A DNA stretch of 64,000 nucleotides from assembly GCA_032209605.1 (NCBI GenBank), contig JASFXZ010000013.1, forward strand, positions 10,313,901 through 10,377,900. The letters run 5' to 3'. This DNA comes from Mactromeris polynyma. Its lineage: Eukaryota; Mollusca; Bivalvia; Venerida; Mactridae. Both the position numbers and the translations under genes were made by a program. Positions 1 to 12,757 of this stretch are shown here, piece by piece (within the stretch, counting starts at the first letter, position 1; every line of letters starts with the position of its first letter). The notes under the pieces were generated by a model. It saw only the letters and a program-made list of their open reading frames with translations, did no database searches and had not been told where the DNA came from.

Positions 1-69
1 ATGTCTCGCATAGGAAGTTAACAAATAATGCTAACTGTAAATAAACAAACAACAAAAGCTACGCCATTA

Positions 70-705
70 GGGATGACACGACCAATCACATCGTACCGTC
101 ACGGATCACATCGAACCTTCACGCATCACATCGTACGATCACATATGATATCGTATGGTCACGCATCACATCGTACCAACACGCATCACATCGTACGGCC
201 ACATATGATATCGTATGGTCAAGCATCACATCGAACCGTCACGCATCTCATTGTGATGTCATGCATCTCATAGTGCAGTCACGCATCTCACGTACCTTAA
301 CGCATATTACGTACTTTAAGCATCACATGTACCTTCCCGCATCAGACGTACATGAACACGTCACACGTTTCTTCCCGCATCACACGTATCTACCTGCACA
401 ACACGAGCCTTCTCGTATCACACGTTCCTTTACGCATCACACGTACCTTCACGCATCACACGTACCTTCACGCATCACACGTACCTTCACGCATCACATG
501 TTCCTTCATGCACTACACGTACCTTCACGCATCACATGGGCCTTCACGCATCACACGTACCTTCGCGTATGTCACGTTCTATCACGCATCACACGTACCT
601 TCGCGCATCATACGTACCTTCACGCATCTCACGTACCTTCACGCATCACACGTACCTTCACGCATCACACGTACCTTCACGCATCACACGTACACGTACT
701 TTCAC
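70..705 (+). repeat. 19-20 bp minisatellite, unit A
   Basis: There are two adjoining flavours. Bases ~70-285 repeat a ~20 bp unit (catcacatcgtaccgtcacg, alternating with a gtcacatatgatatcgtatg form). Bases ~285-705 repeat a 19 bp unit, catcacacgtaccttcacg, with few mismatches. Because 19 is not a multiple of 3, the array gives open reading frames in several frames at once with a 19-residue peptide period. Those frames are products of the repeat and not genes. Confidence 0.92.
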
Positions 706-2325
706 ACATCATATAGTAATGTCACGCTATATGTCGTAACGTAATGTACTGTTGAACGTCGCGTCATGACGACGGGTGGCACTATCGCTCACCAAATCGC
801 TCTCCACGGGTGATAACTCAATGTTACAATGGTTATAAGAATATTCCGTTACATAAATGGTCAAGTGCACTACAGCTGTTATTTTATTTCATCACAAAGT
901 CTAGAAACTGATATATCCAAGAAGATATTAGATTAATTTTGATGTATCATATCATCGATGACATACAAATGTACGAGGGGTGTCCCATAATAAGGTTGAG
1001 TTTTACCATGACTTCAAAAACAGAAGCAATAAAGATAAATACATTGTCTGTAAAAAGAAGAATTGTACATGAAAAATTGATCAAGTTTCAGTAGAGACTT
1101 TACATCTGAAGTACTTGTTCAGTATGATAGGTGTAGGGAAATATTGATAGGTCATTATGACGTTACGACGTCAGTCGAAAAAATTGACTTACAGTCGGAC
1201 ATTGTTATGTAAATCTTAACATTGTAATAGTAATAATCAGTATTCCATATCATAACTTTCACTGTATATAGCTCCCACACAGCGCTTTGATTCCACTACC
1301 GTTACGTGATTATGAAGGTATCGGAATAAGCGCCCGATGCTAAAGGAGAGTAATATACCATTTACATGTGATGACATTTTCGATTTCCATTTTTTTTTCG
1401 AATTTATGTCACAATGTATACGTATGTATTTAATCATTACCAGCAATGCCATAAACAACCCTCGTGTTGATATGTAGAAAGAATTCAGGAAATATTTGAC
1501 GCATTTCCAGTGTTTCTACATTTTGGAATTAACAAAACATTTTCAAAAGTGTTGACTATATTGAATAACCAGAGAGCATTTTCCTGGTGTATTTAATTCT
1601 TCATTCATCACGAATACTATAATTATCATGTATTTGCTAAATAATTACAGAACAGCAATCAGGTTATATTGTCTATTGAAACAATCAGCATCGCTTGCTT
1701 GAAAAGATTGAAATTATTTAGTAAAGTATAAATGCTAAATTGATTGTGAAATACGTTAAAAACTTGCATTAAGCACTCCCTATGCCAGATTCCTTGATAT
1801 TTACCCAGCACCCGAGCTACAATTTATAGCAATAATAACATTTAGGACTGGTGTTACACTAGTTCCTCTGAATATGTTAGGAAACAAGATTAACAACTGA
1901 AAATCAGATTTAATAGCAAATTACGCTCTTCAATAGTAAGGCACAGTGCACGACAGATGATAAAATATAACCGGAAACACGTTAAATACAATAAAAGGTT
2001 AATTTTGGCTAAAGAGATTATGACGTTGTCGCTTGTTTCATTGAGTATTGGACAAACATTCTTCTTATATATTACGTGATGTCTATAAAAAGTATTTTCC
2101 GGTCAAGTGAAAACTTAACACATAAGCTGACTTGTAAGGTTTCTTGTTATTGATATCTCGACACGTCTGATTCATTTCATTCGCCGTCAATGGAAATCAT
2201 TGCCCACTTGAAATGATTGAACTGGACAACGTTTGAAATAATCGGATTGTGTTGTCCAGATACGTGGTTGCTTTATCAGATTGCCCGAATAGTCATGGCT
2301 TCCGTGAAATTTCTTATGTTTTCAG

Positions 2326-2525
2326 AGTGCAATGCATTGATAGGAATTCTCATGTGAGAAATCTACAAAAACATAACCAAGAGAAGATAATCCCGTGTTT
2401 TATTACACTTCTTACGGATCAAGACTGGTTTATACCCAAACCGAAACAAGGAAGTTTAGAAGATAACGCAGAGGTGACATTTCAGAACAAAACTAATTGT
2501 ACACGAATAAAACATGGATATTTTG
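2326..2525 (+). other. Candidate 5' UTR exon of TRIM copy A, 3' border replaced
   Basis: The acceptor-like ttatgttttcag ends at 2325. The following ~200 bases match unit C 22313-22519 and unit B 12538-12757. Similarity stops at 2525, exactly at ggatattttg. In the other units this is followed by gaataag and a GT donor. In unit A a palindromic insertion begins there. Exon status is inferred from conserved AG and GT borders in the sister copies; no transcript evidence is available. The 101-codon frame across it (2249-2554) is not kept in copy B, which argues against coding. Confidence 0.4.
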
Positions 2526-2985
2526 TATGGTGGCATATTACTGCCACCAGTTAGCATGATAGCGTTCGCGAATAAATTCGTGTTAACCACTTAATTATTA
2601 CGATAATTATCTAGCTATCTAGTTAAAATTCGTGATAAATGTTCGGTATGATAAATATAATAAAACTAGAAACAGGCTTGAAATTGCCCAGAACTGCCAC
2701 CTCTTACCTTTTTATGATGTATTACACTAGATTTAAGTGGTAACACGAATCTTATCTAGTTGACCACTTATTATGTTACTTAGTAACTCAAATTCGCGAA
2801 TTTCACTTAAGATTCGTGTTACCACTTAATTATAAATGCGTTTTTGACTTCTACATGTAAGTGGCAACACGAATCTTATCTAGTTGACCACTTATTATGT
2901 TACTTAATAACTCAAATTCGCGAATTTCACTTAAGATTCGTGTTACCACTTATTAATTTTTGGCTTCTAGATGTAAGTGGTAAGT
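2526..2985. mobile_element. Palindromic MITE-like insertion private to unit A
   Basis: Units B and C lack this ~460 bp block and have about 40 other bases in its place. It opens with a short palindrome (tggtggca...tgccacca). It contains two tandem foldback modules: 2734-2828 with a perfect 21 bp inverted arm (starts taagtggtaacacgaatct) and 2858-2952 with the same arms and one mismatch. A further related half-arm lies near 2576-2596. No open reading frame of note is present. The outer termini and target duplication are not clear. Confidence 0.65.
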
Positions 2986-4928
2986 AGCATTTCAAAAGTT
3001 TACCTGTTGTAATGACATGGGTTGAGCCGAATTTATAGTTCATTGAGTCATGGAAAATAATTTAAAACACTTCATACCAGGACGGAAGTATTCGAAACAT
3101 CTCAGACACGTTTGATAGTGTAAACGGCTGCAGAAATTCTAATAACGGGTCCGTATCTGTCCGTTGTTGCGTAAACATTTAGATTCTTTTAAAATGGACC
3201 CAAAGTACGATGTGTGCTGCCATTGCAATGAAATGAGTGTTTAAACACAACCTTACCCCACCTCCTGGTAGTATTAACTTACACGGGCTTTACATATTAT
3301 TTAAACCCAATATTTGATCGTCTTAACCAGAGAGACACTATCGATGTTTTTGCGAAGCGCAGTATAAACTGGAGTTTATATTTCAACTTCAAACAAGCGA
3401 TTGACCCAAATAAATAAATAAACATATGCTACCCTTTTCACTGTTATCTCTTTATACATTAAAGTTGCAATTACTAAAGGGTGTACTTATTAAATTTTGT
3501 GTAAGGATGAATAAGAAAAAGCGGCTTGGGTAAAGAAACATGAGTCAGTAAGTCAAACATATTTATATTCATCAACATATGATTTGGTTTAGTTAGTGGC
3601 TTGAGGGTACAAATGTATCATCAGATTTATTTTGAAATTTATACTTACATTGCATGGGCTAAAATGTACATTAAACATCTAAACTTTCAACTGAGTTGAA
3701 CAATAATCAGTTGCAGTACCAACTTTTGCTCATCGGAATCGATTTGTAAAGCATGAAGGCCAATGTGGCCATATCCCGCTCACATGACCTAAATGTTATC
3801 AAGAAAAACATTCTGACCAATTTTTAGGATGATTCAAACCAAATGTGACCCAGACATTATTCACATATTTTTCTATTGTTTGACCTGGTGACCTAGTTTT
3901 TGACTCCAAATGACCCAGTTGTCAACCTGACCTAGAGCTCCTCATGACAAACATTCTGAATATGATGATTGAGTGTTATACATGTATCTGATATATACAG
4001 TGTTAAAAGGAATTTTCTATGTCTTGATCGGTTGACAAATGGATATTTCTATTATAGATAACTCCTTTATACCGAGCAAGAATAAAGTCTCGATATTGAG
4101 TTTTACATCTTGCTCAAGACCTTTCGATGGAAGAATTTGATCCAGCGCACTGTGAGAATCAATGATTTTCGAATGCACATTCAATAAACAACTTGAATTT
4201 TAAGTTTAAAATATACAGTAAATAAAGTCAATCAATACTGTTTTTGTAAAATGGATTTTTTCACACCTAATTAGAGTTTGGCTAGAGCACCTGACTGTCA
4301 TATTTTGTCTTAATTGCTATGACAACAAACTGATTGGTGGTATTTGATATTTGAAGGGTTTATTGACTGTTTTTTCACAGACCTATATTATGACCCCTGT
4401 TGTATTTGACCATGGAGAAGTGTCTTTCAGGGGGTTCTAATTCAACCAAGCAATTGGTATAAATGATCAATTTATTCTGCACTTTTGATATTTGAATGAA
4501 TTCAATGTTATTAATGTAATGTAGTCAGATATTTACATTCAGATTTAATAGTGTTATTCATTGTGTGATCGTACACATCAATACAGTGCAAAACAAAATA
4601 TAGACCCAACTGTCCCTGTTTGTAAAAAAATGTAAAGAATCTTGTCTAGTTCTCAAAATCCCTTTACTCCGGTAACCCGTTTAAACCGGACATTTTTTTC
4701 GGTCCCGAGCTCGTCGAGTTTAAAGGGGTTTCGATGTAATTTGAAAATGCAAGGTATTCTTAAATTGATAATTTTCGTTGCATAACACATTAACACTTAT
4801 GTGTTGACCAAAGAACATGTTTATCTGTGTTTTGATACTATTATTTGTTCTTCATTCCAGGGATTTGACTTCATCAGTGAACGAATTTATTACCACATAA
4901 CATGCAATTAATATGAGGGGAAATTAAC

Positions 4929-6710
4929 ATGGCTGAATGTGGTAAACAGCAGATGTCGTTCAAGGACTCATTCAGTAAAGCTTCTGGCGATGCTGATGAA
5001 TCATTCTGTGATCCTTGCAAAAGTGAGGGCAAATGGATAGCTGTGGAAGGTTATTGCCAAATATGCGATGAATACTTGTGTGAAATTTGCCTTGGGGTGC
5101 ATAGAAAACAAAGAATCACAAAAGCCCATACGATCTTGGACAAGGAAAAGATGCCTATGGGACAAGGATCCGTAAGCAAACAAGATCTCTGCATAGACGT
5201 GTGCAAGACACATCATCCCGAAATAGTTCGATTTTATTGCACAGCTCATGATGAAACTGGTTGTGGAGACTGTATGACGCTAAAACATACATCTTGCAAG
5301 AAAAATAGGGTGCAGGATATTTCTTTTGGGTTCAAGAAAACCAAAGAATTCAAAGATATAGACCAGACACTCCAACAGCTGCATCTGGAATTAGAGGAAA
5401 TGGAAGATACACTGGACAACAATTTGAAGAACCTAGATACAACATACAACAACATACTGCGTAAGATTACGTCCGTTCGCAAACAGATAAACGAGTACCT
5501 AGATCAGATACAGAAGAAAATAACAGATGAAGCAGCTGAAATAAAGAAAGAAGATGAAACAGAACTGAAAACTTTACATGTAGAAAATCAAGAAATGAAA
5601 ACTGAAATTGAAGTCATGCTTCGAACAATACATGATTCGAATGTTAATGTGAATTCACTCTTTGTAATCACTAAACAAGCCAAACAGAGACTGATTACAA
5701 TGGAAAAGGAGATCAACATTATTAAGCAATCGCGACAACAAGAGTATGAGTTTCATATTTCAAATGAAATAGAAAAGATAATTTCAGCCAAAACACCACT
5801 TGGAAAATTGTCAAGAAAATCTCCACAGAAAGTTAGAGCACTGACAGAGAAACGAGATCAGATGACACCAATAACACCTACCATAGATGTTACAGCAATA
5901 TATAACAGAAGAATGTGTGTGAAGAGCGAGGCAGACAAGAAGACCTGTTGTATCAGAGACTGTACACTTCTCAGTTCAGACAGATTGGTGGTCATTGATA
6001 GCGACAATTACAATGTTAAGTTAATAGACATAAGTAACAATGAAGTCATATCATGTTACAGAACATCAAAATCACCAAGTAAAGTAACTGCACTTGGTGC
6101 AAACACGATTGCTGTTACTGTACCTAGTGCGTTGAAAATACTACTTCTTGATGTTACAACAACATTTACCTTTATACGTGATATAAAAGTCGACAAGGAT
6201 TGCTATGGTATTGCATACAAAGATGGACAGTTTGCTGTCAGTTACGTACATCCAAGTAGAGTAGAAATCCTAGATATCAAAGGTAAGATACTACATACAA
6301 TACAACCACTACGAGACACGGCATGCGTACTACAGAACCCTTTCTTTATAACATTTGGACAAGACAATGATACCGTAATTGTATCAGACACCGTTACCAA
6401 CAAAGTTAGCGTTGTAACATCTACAGGACAAATTCTGCGAACATACACACATGAAACATTAGTAGATCCAAAAGGTATAGTGATTGCAGCAGACGGTGTT
6501 CTGTTTGCATGTAGCGGTGGGAGTAGATGTATACATGTTGTATCACCAGACTTCAAGACAAGTAGAATCACCATTAAAAATGATAACAATCTGGTACGTC
6601 CTTATGGCATAGCATACTGTGATATCAATCATAGACTCTATATAAGTAATGTTGATATAAGTGGAGGAGATTATAACAACTCTATACAAGTGTATGATTT
6701 GAATGTTTAA
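4929..6710 (+). CDS. TRIM-like protein copy A (B-box, B-box, coiled coil, NHL-like propeller)
   Basis: This is a single-exon gene for 593 residues. Seen in the sequence: a first B-box-like zinc site at residues 27-67 (C27, C30, C43, C46, C51, C54, H58, H67) and a B-box 2 at 88-123 (C92, H95, C104, H107, C112, C115, H120, C123). A coiled coil spans about 138-280, and about 330-593 holds repeated short beta-strand units typical of an NHL/six-bladed propeller (VVIDSDNYNVKLID, GIVIAADGVLFAC, GIAYCDINHRLYIS). No RING domain precedes the B-boxes, so E3 ligase activity is not supported. Proteins of this layout are greatly expanded in bivalves and often discussed as innate-immune or regulatory factors; that role is family inference. 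The start follows an acceptor-like ttcattccag at 4860 and is conserved in all three copies. The propeller half differs at many positions from copies B and C. Confidence 0.9.
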   Translation: MAECGKQQMSFKDSFSKASGDADESFCDPCKSEGKWIAVEGYCQICDEYLCEICLGVHRKQRITKAHTILDKEKMPMGQGSVSKQDLCIDVCKTHHPEIVRFYCTAHDETGCGDCMTLKHTSCKKNRVQDISFGFKKTKEFKDIDQTLQQLHLELEEMEDTLDNNLKNLDTTYNNILRKITSVRKQINEYLDQIQKKITDEAAEIKKEDETELKTLHVENQEMKTEIEVMLRTIHDSNVNVNSLFVITKQAKQRLITMEKEINIIKQSRQQEYEFHISNEIEKIISAKTPLGKLSRKSPQKVRALTEKRDQMTPITPTIDVTAIYNRRMCVKSEADKKTCCIRDCTLLSSDRLVVIDSDNYNVKLIDISNNEVISCYRTSKSPSKVTALGANTIAVTVPSALKILLLDVTTTFTFIRDIKVDKDCYGIAYKDGQFAVSYVHPSRVEILDIKGKILHTIQPLRDTACVLQNPFFITFGQDNDTVIVSDTVTNKVSVVTSTGQILRTYTHETLVDPKGIVIAADGVLFACSGGSRCIHVVSPDFKTSRITIKNDNNLVRPYGIAYCDINHRLYISNVDISGGDYNNSIQVYDLNV

Positions 6711-7039
6711 AGAATGAGATACAATATATGGAAAAATTGTTTAATCAGTAATTATATTAAACGAATATCAGGATAATACCCCGAGAGGACTCTGATTGTA
6801 AATATATGTAAACGATATAACTTACAATACTATAAGTATCAACTGAGTGTGATATATGATTACATCATGCATCATGGGTCTGCATGACTATTGTTTTAAC
6901 TAATCTAAAACGATTATTGGCAAAATGTTATGTTTCAATTAATACCAAACAGTATGCCATTTGACTGGAAACAACATTAAACATATGTAGCAATTAAAAA
7001 CATTTCGCTTGTCAAACATCTGAAGACAGTCCATGTCAA

Positions 7040-7045
7040 AATAAA
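7040..7045 (+). terminator. Possible polyadenylation signal of TRIM copy A
   Basis: AATAAA lies about 330 bases after the stop codon, within caaaataaatctg. The sequence gives no independent cleavage-site evidence. Confidence 0.3.
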
Positions 7046-7779
7046 TCTGAACGAATTATAGCGTAATTCTTTATTCATTGTTTTCAATGGATCTTCTATT
7101 TGTTTGTTTTAAGTAAATATATATAGCATGCCACAATTGCATCTACGCTGCTTATCTTTTTTTAAAGATGTTTCTTGTTTGTCTTGATACTTATCTATAT
7201 AGACTTGAACAATACTTTTGTTTTGTGGTTTTATAATAAAAATTACTTCTGAATTCCGTCTTTCCAATTTATATAAACGGAACAGAAATTGATTGATCCT
7301 GTTTATATTCAAGTAATGTTTAACTTGCGGACATACCCGTTCTGATCTGCGAGCTGATGCGTTGTTTATTGAATAGTCTCCCCTGAATGTACTAGATACT
7401 TGTAGTACAATCTATTAATGTAGTGTCTCAAGATTGTATATCAATTTGCAGTATGAATAATACGTTTTAGACATTATTGTATTTCTCTGTTTGACTAATT
7501 ATCAAAAATAAGTGTTATATTACACTTTTCATAATGATCATGGTATTTGGGTAAGTTTTACTTGCCAAATTAATGATCATGCACAAGCAATAGTAAGGAC
7601 AAGTGAAGGAACTATTGCCATGCCAGTGTTCTTTTGGATACCATACCAATCAGTGGACAATACAGTCTGAAGAGATAGATTTATTTCTCACCGAATAATG
7701 GAAACTCTATTCGGCTGATCAAAACCAGCATTTGTACCACCACAGCATCCAAATAGGTCCATATACTACTTATTCCCAT

Positions 7780-8900
7780 GACTAAAGGGCCGTTACTCCA
7801 CCATGTCTTGGTGTGATTATCATCTGTGCTTAGGTATTTTAAATTCTCCCAAAACATGGCAGTGTTACAGAACCAACATGACCGTCTAAGTACTTATGAA
7901 AGATACCATAATAATCGATGTGATGAATTTATAATATAGACACTCTATTCTATATTCTGAGTTCATAAGCAGGACCCCATGAATTTTAATCTCTAAGTTA
8001 GACTTTGACCTATGAGCTACGGATCTTTGTTTTATGTATATTTGTGCATATTCATGTGGTACCGCGTTATTTGTGGATAAGCAGGACTCATGACATTTAA
8101 CCACTTGCTGCGACTTAAACCTTGGAGCTATGGACATGTCCTGCGTTCAGTAAAAGTGTTTGCGGCTAACGTTTCGTAACGTTTGCAATTTGGTTCCCCG
8201 TGTGCAGTGAATGTGATACGATGGGTCAGCGATACAGAACAAAACAGATTAGTAACGTTCGCGACTGTTAGTCGTAACTGAACGCATGACTGAGTCCTGC
8301 GCGCGGCACGTCGTCTTCATGAGGTCAAAATGTGTGCCTGGCTAATTTAAAATACCCCAGGAATAACAATGTTACAGTCCGGACACAACTTTCTATACGT
8401 TTACAATATGCATATGTGTTGCCATGACCTTTGAATTACGGACCTTTGTCTTGTGCACGTTACGTCGCCTTCACACGGTTAACATGTGTACCAATTTGTG
8501 GCACGTCGTCTTTCTGTGGTGAACATGTGTGTCTACCTAATTCGAATTACCCCAAGGAATTACAAAGTTACAGTCCAGTCATAACATTTTATACCTTTTA
8601 TGGGCGGATATGCAGGACATGTGTTTTCCAAATGTGACATTGACCTTTGAGCCACGGACCTACTTCTTGTGCGCCTCACGTCGCCTTCACATGGTTAACA
8701 TTTGTACCAATTTATTTTGAAGTACCCCCAAATAGTCCGGAGACGACCATCTAAACCATATGTCCTTGTATGCAGGACCCATGACTCTAAGTGTAATATT
8801 AAGGTTACGGACCAATGTGGCCTATACCGATCACATGACTTTGTCCGCAAGTGCAGGGACTGGTTTCCATGTATAAAATTTACGAGAACATCAACTCACA
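7780..8900. repeat. Degenerate tandem repeats of bivalve dispersed type, unit A tail
   Basis: Successive ~200 bp degenerate copies share the blocks ggaattacaatgttacagtc, tgacctttgagctacggacc, cttgtgcgcctcacgtcgcc and ttcacatggttaacatttgt. I recognise this as a common dispersed sequence in bivalve genomes, from general knowledge rather than a search. Small frames such as 8431-8637 and 8702-8992 fall inside it and are not credible genes. Confidence 0.7.
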
Positions 8901-9784
8901 AATGCTCAGGTCAGCACTATAATATCATTTATTTCTTCAACAGTAGGGAATATTTTCTATCTGCACATGTACCTAGTATCCGTTTGATTTGATCCAATAG
9001 TTCTTACCTTAACCGTCTCAAAGTCGAACTTCACAGTGTAGAATAATATGTATGTCTCGTATGTGAAGTTCAGGTACACAATGTGTAATGTCAGTGAAAA
9101 TAGCACGAGGTTCAAACATAAAAAAGCAGTGGTTACCTCATAATAAGACGATAACACATTCAGTGCGATATCCCACAAGACATTGTTTTTTTATATTTCT
9201 AATAGTCCTGTTTAAATACTTGTTATGTTTAGTTTTTGATTTCGCAATAGTTAACCGACAGTTGCACATATTTCAAAGAAACTACACGTATTCGTTTGTT
9301 ACTGGCTAGAATTATTTTCAAGACATTGTTGTTTTCCTCGGTCAAAATGTACGGTGTAAATTGCATTTAAATTGCGACTATCACTTCTATAGGAAATAAA
9401 ACATGCCCAATGATATGTTTGAGAGTGCGAAATGCCACGCAATTTCACTCGGATAGTGGCTAAAATGAACAGAACATTGAATACTTATTTTAGTTACAAC
9501 ATGTAAACTTAGTCTATATGTCAATGCTATAAATATAATCATTTCTGAACAGTCGTGTTTCCATTTTGTTGGAAATAATATTAACAGAACCTTTCAAATT
9601 GTACAATTTGTAATGACTCAAGTCCGAACATTTTCTGCCCGCACCAACATATAAAATTTGCATCAATGAAAAAACCTTGATACCGATACAAATTTCGATG
9701 TAAACAGTACCATGACTTCTTCAGATTACAAATAATGCTAACTGCAAAAGAAAAAACGACCAATAGATAACAACGGATTACGTC

Positions 9785-10250
9785 GTACAGTCACGAATCG
9801 AATTGTGTCGTCACGCATCACATTGTACCATCACGCATCGGATCGTGTCGTCACGCATGACATCGTACCGTCACGCATGACATCGTACCGTCACGCATCA
9901 CACATACTATCACGAATCACATCGTACATTCACGCATCGCATCGTATCGTCAAGCATCAAATCGTACCGTCACGACACACATCGTACGGTCACATGTGGC
10001 ATCGTATGGTCACGTATCACATCATACGGTCACATATGACGTCAAATGGTCACGTATCACATCGTACGATCACATATGACATCGTATGTTCACGTATCAC
10101 ATCGTACGGTCACATATGACATCATACGGTTACGTACCATATCGTAACGTCACGCATCGCATCGTGTCGTCACGCATAACACGTACCTTCACGCAACACA
10201 TCGTACGGTCACATATGACATCGTGTGGTTACGCATCACATCGTGCTTTC
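9785..10250 (+). repeat. 20 bp minisatellite, unit B
   Basis: This is the orthologous array, made almost wholly of the ~20 bp flavour (catcgtacggtcacatatga, catcgtaccgtcacgcatca). Only a trace of the 19 bp acgtaccttcacg flavour remains, near 10180. The array is shorter and its repeats more diverged than in A and C, which suggests separate expansion or contraction in this unit. Confidence 0.9.
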
Positions 10251-11849
10251 AGGAAAATTAATTTAATAACGTCACACCATATGTCATAACGTTCGCACTG
10301 TTGAACGTCGCGTCATGACGTCGGGTGGCACTGTCTCTCATTATGTTGCTCTTCACTGACGATACAATGGCTCTAAGAATATTCCGTTACTTTTATTGCC
10401 AATATTTGTGAAGCCTACGGCGAAAGTTAACAGACGCCAAGGATAAATGATTTTTTATAACTATGTTATTGAGCAATATAAGTACATATAGTTGAAGTGT
10501 ATTAAAGCTGTCGTTTTATTTGATCACAAAGTCTAGAAAATGGATACATCCAAGAAGACATTATATTTATTAATGATGTTTCATATCATCAATGACATAC
10601 GAGGGTTGTCCAATAATTATATTGAGTTTTACCATGACTTGCAAAATAGAAGCAATAGAGACAAATACATTGTCCGTACAAAGAAGGACTGTATAAATGG
10701 ATCATGTTTCAGTAGAGACTTAACATCTGAAGTTCATGTCCAATATAATAGGGATAAACAAAGATTGATAGGTCATTAAGACATTACGACGTCAGTGGAA
10801 ACACTTGAATTTACAGTCGGACATTGGTATGTAAAGTTTAAGATTGTAATTGTTATAATCAGTATTCCATATCAAACATTTCACTACTGTATATAGTCCA
10901 TTTACCTGTTATGACATTTCACAGTCTATTGTCCTTTATTTCGTATTGATGTCACAATGTACATGTATGTAATTCATCATTATCAAAAATTAACAGCCCT
11001 CATGTTGATATGTCGAAGGAATTCATGAAGTTTCTGATGCATGTCAGTGCTTCTGCATTTTGGAATTAACAAAACGTCATCAAAATTAATGTGTTGACTA
11101 TATTGCATAATCAGAGGCAATTTTCTGATTGTAATTAATTCTTGCTTCATCACGAATGAATGCACTAAATCATGTATTTGCTAAATAATTACGTACCAGT
11201 GATAATGACATATTGTTTATTGAAACAATCAGCATCGATTGCTTGAAAAGAATGAAATTATTTAGTTTAGTTTAAATTTTAAATTGATTGTAAAACAGCC
11301 TTATATATTGAATCAATCACTCCATATGCCACATTCTTTGGTATTTACCCAGCACTCGAGCTACAACTAATACCAATAATAATATTTAGGACATTAGTGC
11401 CTCTGAACATGTACATCGACATGTAAGGAAACGAGGTTAACAACTGCAAATCAGATTTAATGGCGGATAACGATCTTCAATAAAACATGATACACGTCAG
11501 CTGAAGCATATAAAAATCCACCCGGCTTATGTTATGATAAGATATAACATCAACCACATAAAATACAATGAAATGTACTGCACATATTATGAAGCTTGTT
11601 CCTTTGTGTATTGGACAAACTTTTAAGATTCTTCGTAAAGATTATGTGATGTCCATAAACAATATTTTCCGGTCAAATTAAATCTTAGCACATCAGCTGA
11701 TTTGTAAGGTTTCTTGTTATTGATATCTCGACACGTCTGATCCGTTTCATTCGCTGTAAATGGAAATCATTGCATACTTGGATGATTGAACTGGACAACG
11801 TCGGATTGTGTTGTCCAGATACGAGGTTGCTTTATCTGATTGCCCGATT

Positions 11850-12535
11850 ACACATTCTTTTGTTTTCGCTCTCATTAGCTTTCAACAAAATCCACTGATG
11901 AAAGAGGAGCCTTAGACAAAATCATTGTTTTAAGCAAGCTGGCTATATAGACAATACCGTGACCAAAAGTAAAAAAACATCTGAGATATAATTATGACGG
12001 TTGTGTGTCATACTGCGTACAGTTAAACTCAATTTGGCTTGGTATTATAAAATAATATTATATTAATTGAAATCAATATAAATAAAATATAAGATCGTTC
12101 GTTGTTGAAACCAATCCGTATGTGTTGAATGGATGGACAGACAAACAAGGGTAACAATATATAAAAATGTACTAAAATGATGAAAACAGACAAAAACCAA
12201 GTCTAGATGGTCAGAGAGAATATTCACATATCGAGTTGGGCCTAAATTACTTTAAAATAATAGATCAAAGTGGTTACATTCAAGAACATGAATAATGATA
12301 CAATTGCCAATATACCCTAACCGGTATGAATAGCAAATACTGTTTACAGATATATTTTAACAACCAGTACCGGATTGCCCTGTTCTGGGTAAAAGATGTA
12401 TTGCTTGATGGTAAACAGGATAAATAATAATATGGTATGGTTCTATGATACTTTGTAGTTGACAGTTTACCATGGTTACATAATACTTGACGCAATATAA
12501 AACATGAATCCTTTTTAAATCTATATCAATTTGCC
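11850..12535. mobile_element. Insertion or replacement private to unit B
   Basis: Units A and C run continuously through this point (ttgcccgaatagtcatggct in A). Unit B instead carries about 680 unrelated bases before similarity resumes at the candidate 5' UTR exon. I see no clear inverted ends, target duplication or coding frame. The nature of the element is unknown. Confidence 0.5.
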
Positions 12536-12537
12536 AG

Positions 12538-12757
12538 AGTGCAATGCATCGATAACAATTCTCATGTGAGATCTCTACAAAAAAATAACCAAGAGAAGAT
12601 AACCCCGTGTTATATTACATTACTTACGGGTCGAGACCCAAACCGAAACTTTACCCAAACCGAAACAAGGAAGTTTAGAAGATAACGCAGAGGTGACAAT
12701 TCAGAACAAAACAAATCATCGTTTCTACACGATAAAACATGGATATTTTGGAATAAG
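12538..12757 (+). other. Candidate 5' UTR exon of TRIM copy B
   Basis: It is bordered by ttgccag (ending 12537) and aag|gtaatt (GT at 12758-12759). It is homologous to 22313-22519 but carries indels and no long frame, as expected for untranslated sequence. It would splice to the acceptor ttcttcattccag ending at 14587. Splicing is inferred from border conservation only. Confidence 0.45.

Larger units (their letters stand above)
1..9730 (+). repeat. Tandem duplication unit A (first of three TRIM-bearing units)
   Basis: This unit holds a minisatellite (about 70-705), a non-coding 5' flank, a candidate 5' UTR exon (2326-2525), a TRIM-like gene (4929-6710) and a degenerate repeat tail (about 7780-8900). 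The first bases of the window match the B/C junction near 20031 almost base for base (the atgtctcgcataggaag... and ataatgctaactgtaaat segments). The window therefore opens at a unit boundary, and a further copy may lie upstream. The 5' flank is much closer to unit C than to unit B. Unit A carries a private insertion at 2526-2985 and lacks about 77 bases near 4036 that B and C both have. Boundaries are approximate. Confidence 0.85.

Noticed and set aside
28..744. Overlapping frames of 81-151 codons at the window start, and the matching frames at 9805-10289 and 20057-20728
   Set aside because: They are translations of a 19-20 bp minisatellite. The same peptide appears in several frames, as the period dictates.
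960..1170. Possible decayed mariner end (gaggggtgtcccataa) and the 79-codon frame in the homologous segment at 10540-10779
   Set aside because: I see no transposase motif, no second inverted end, and the frame is broken in units A and C.
2249..2554. 101-codon frame, with a 95-codon relative at 22236-22523
   Set aside because: The frame is not kept in unit B despite clear DNA homology. The segment has AG and GT borders in B and C, which fits an untranslated exon better than a coding gene.
5001..5249. Minus-strand frames inside the TRIM-like genes (also 6242-6589, 14728-14976, 15969-16313, 25881-26231)
   Set aside because: Antisense shadows of well-supported plus-strand coding sequence.
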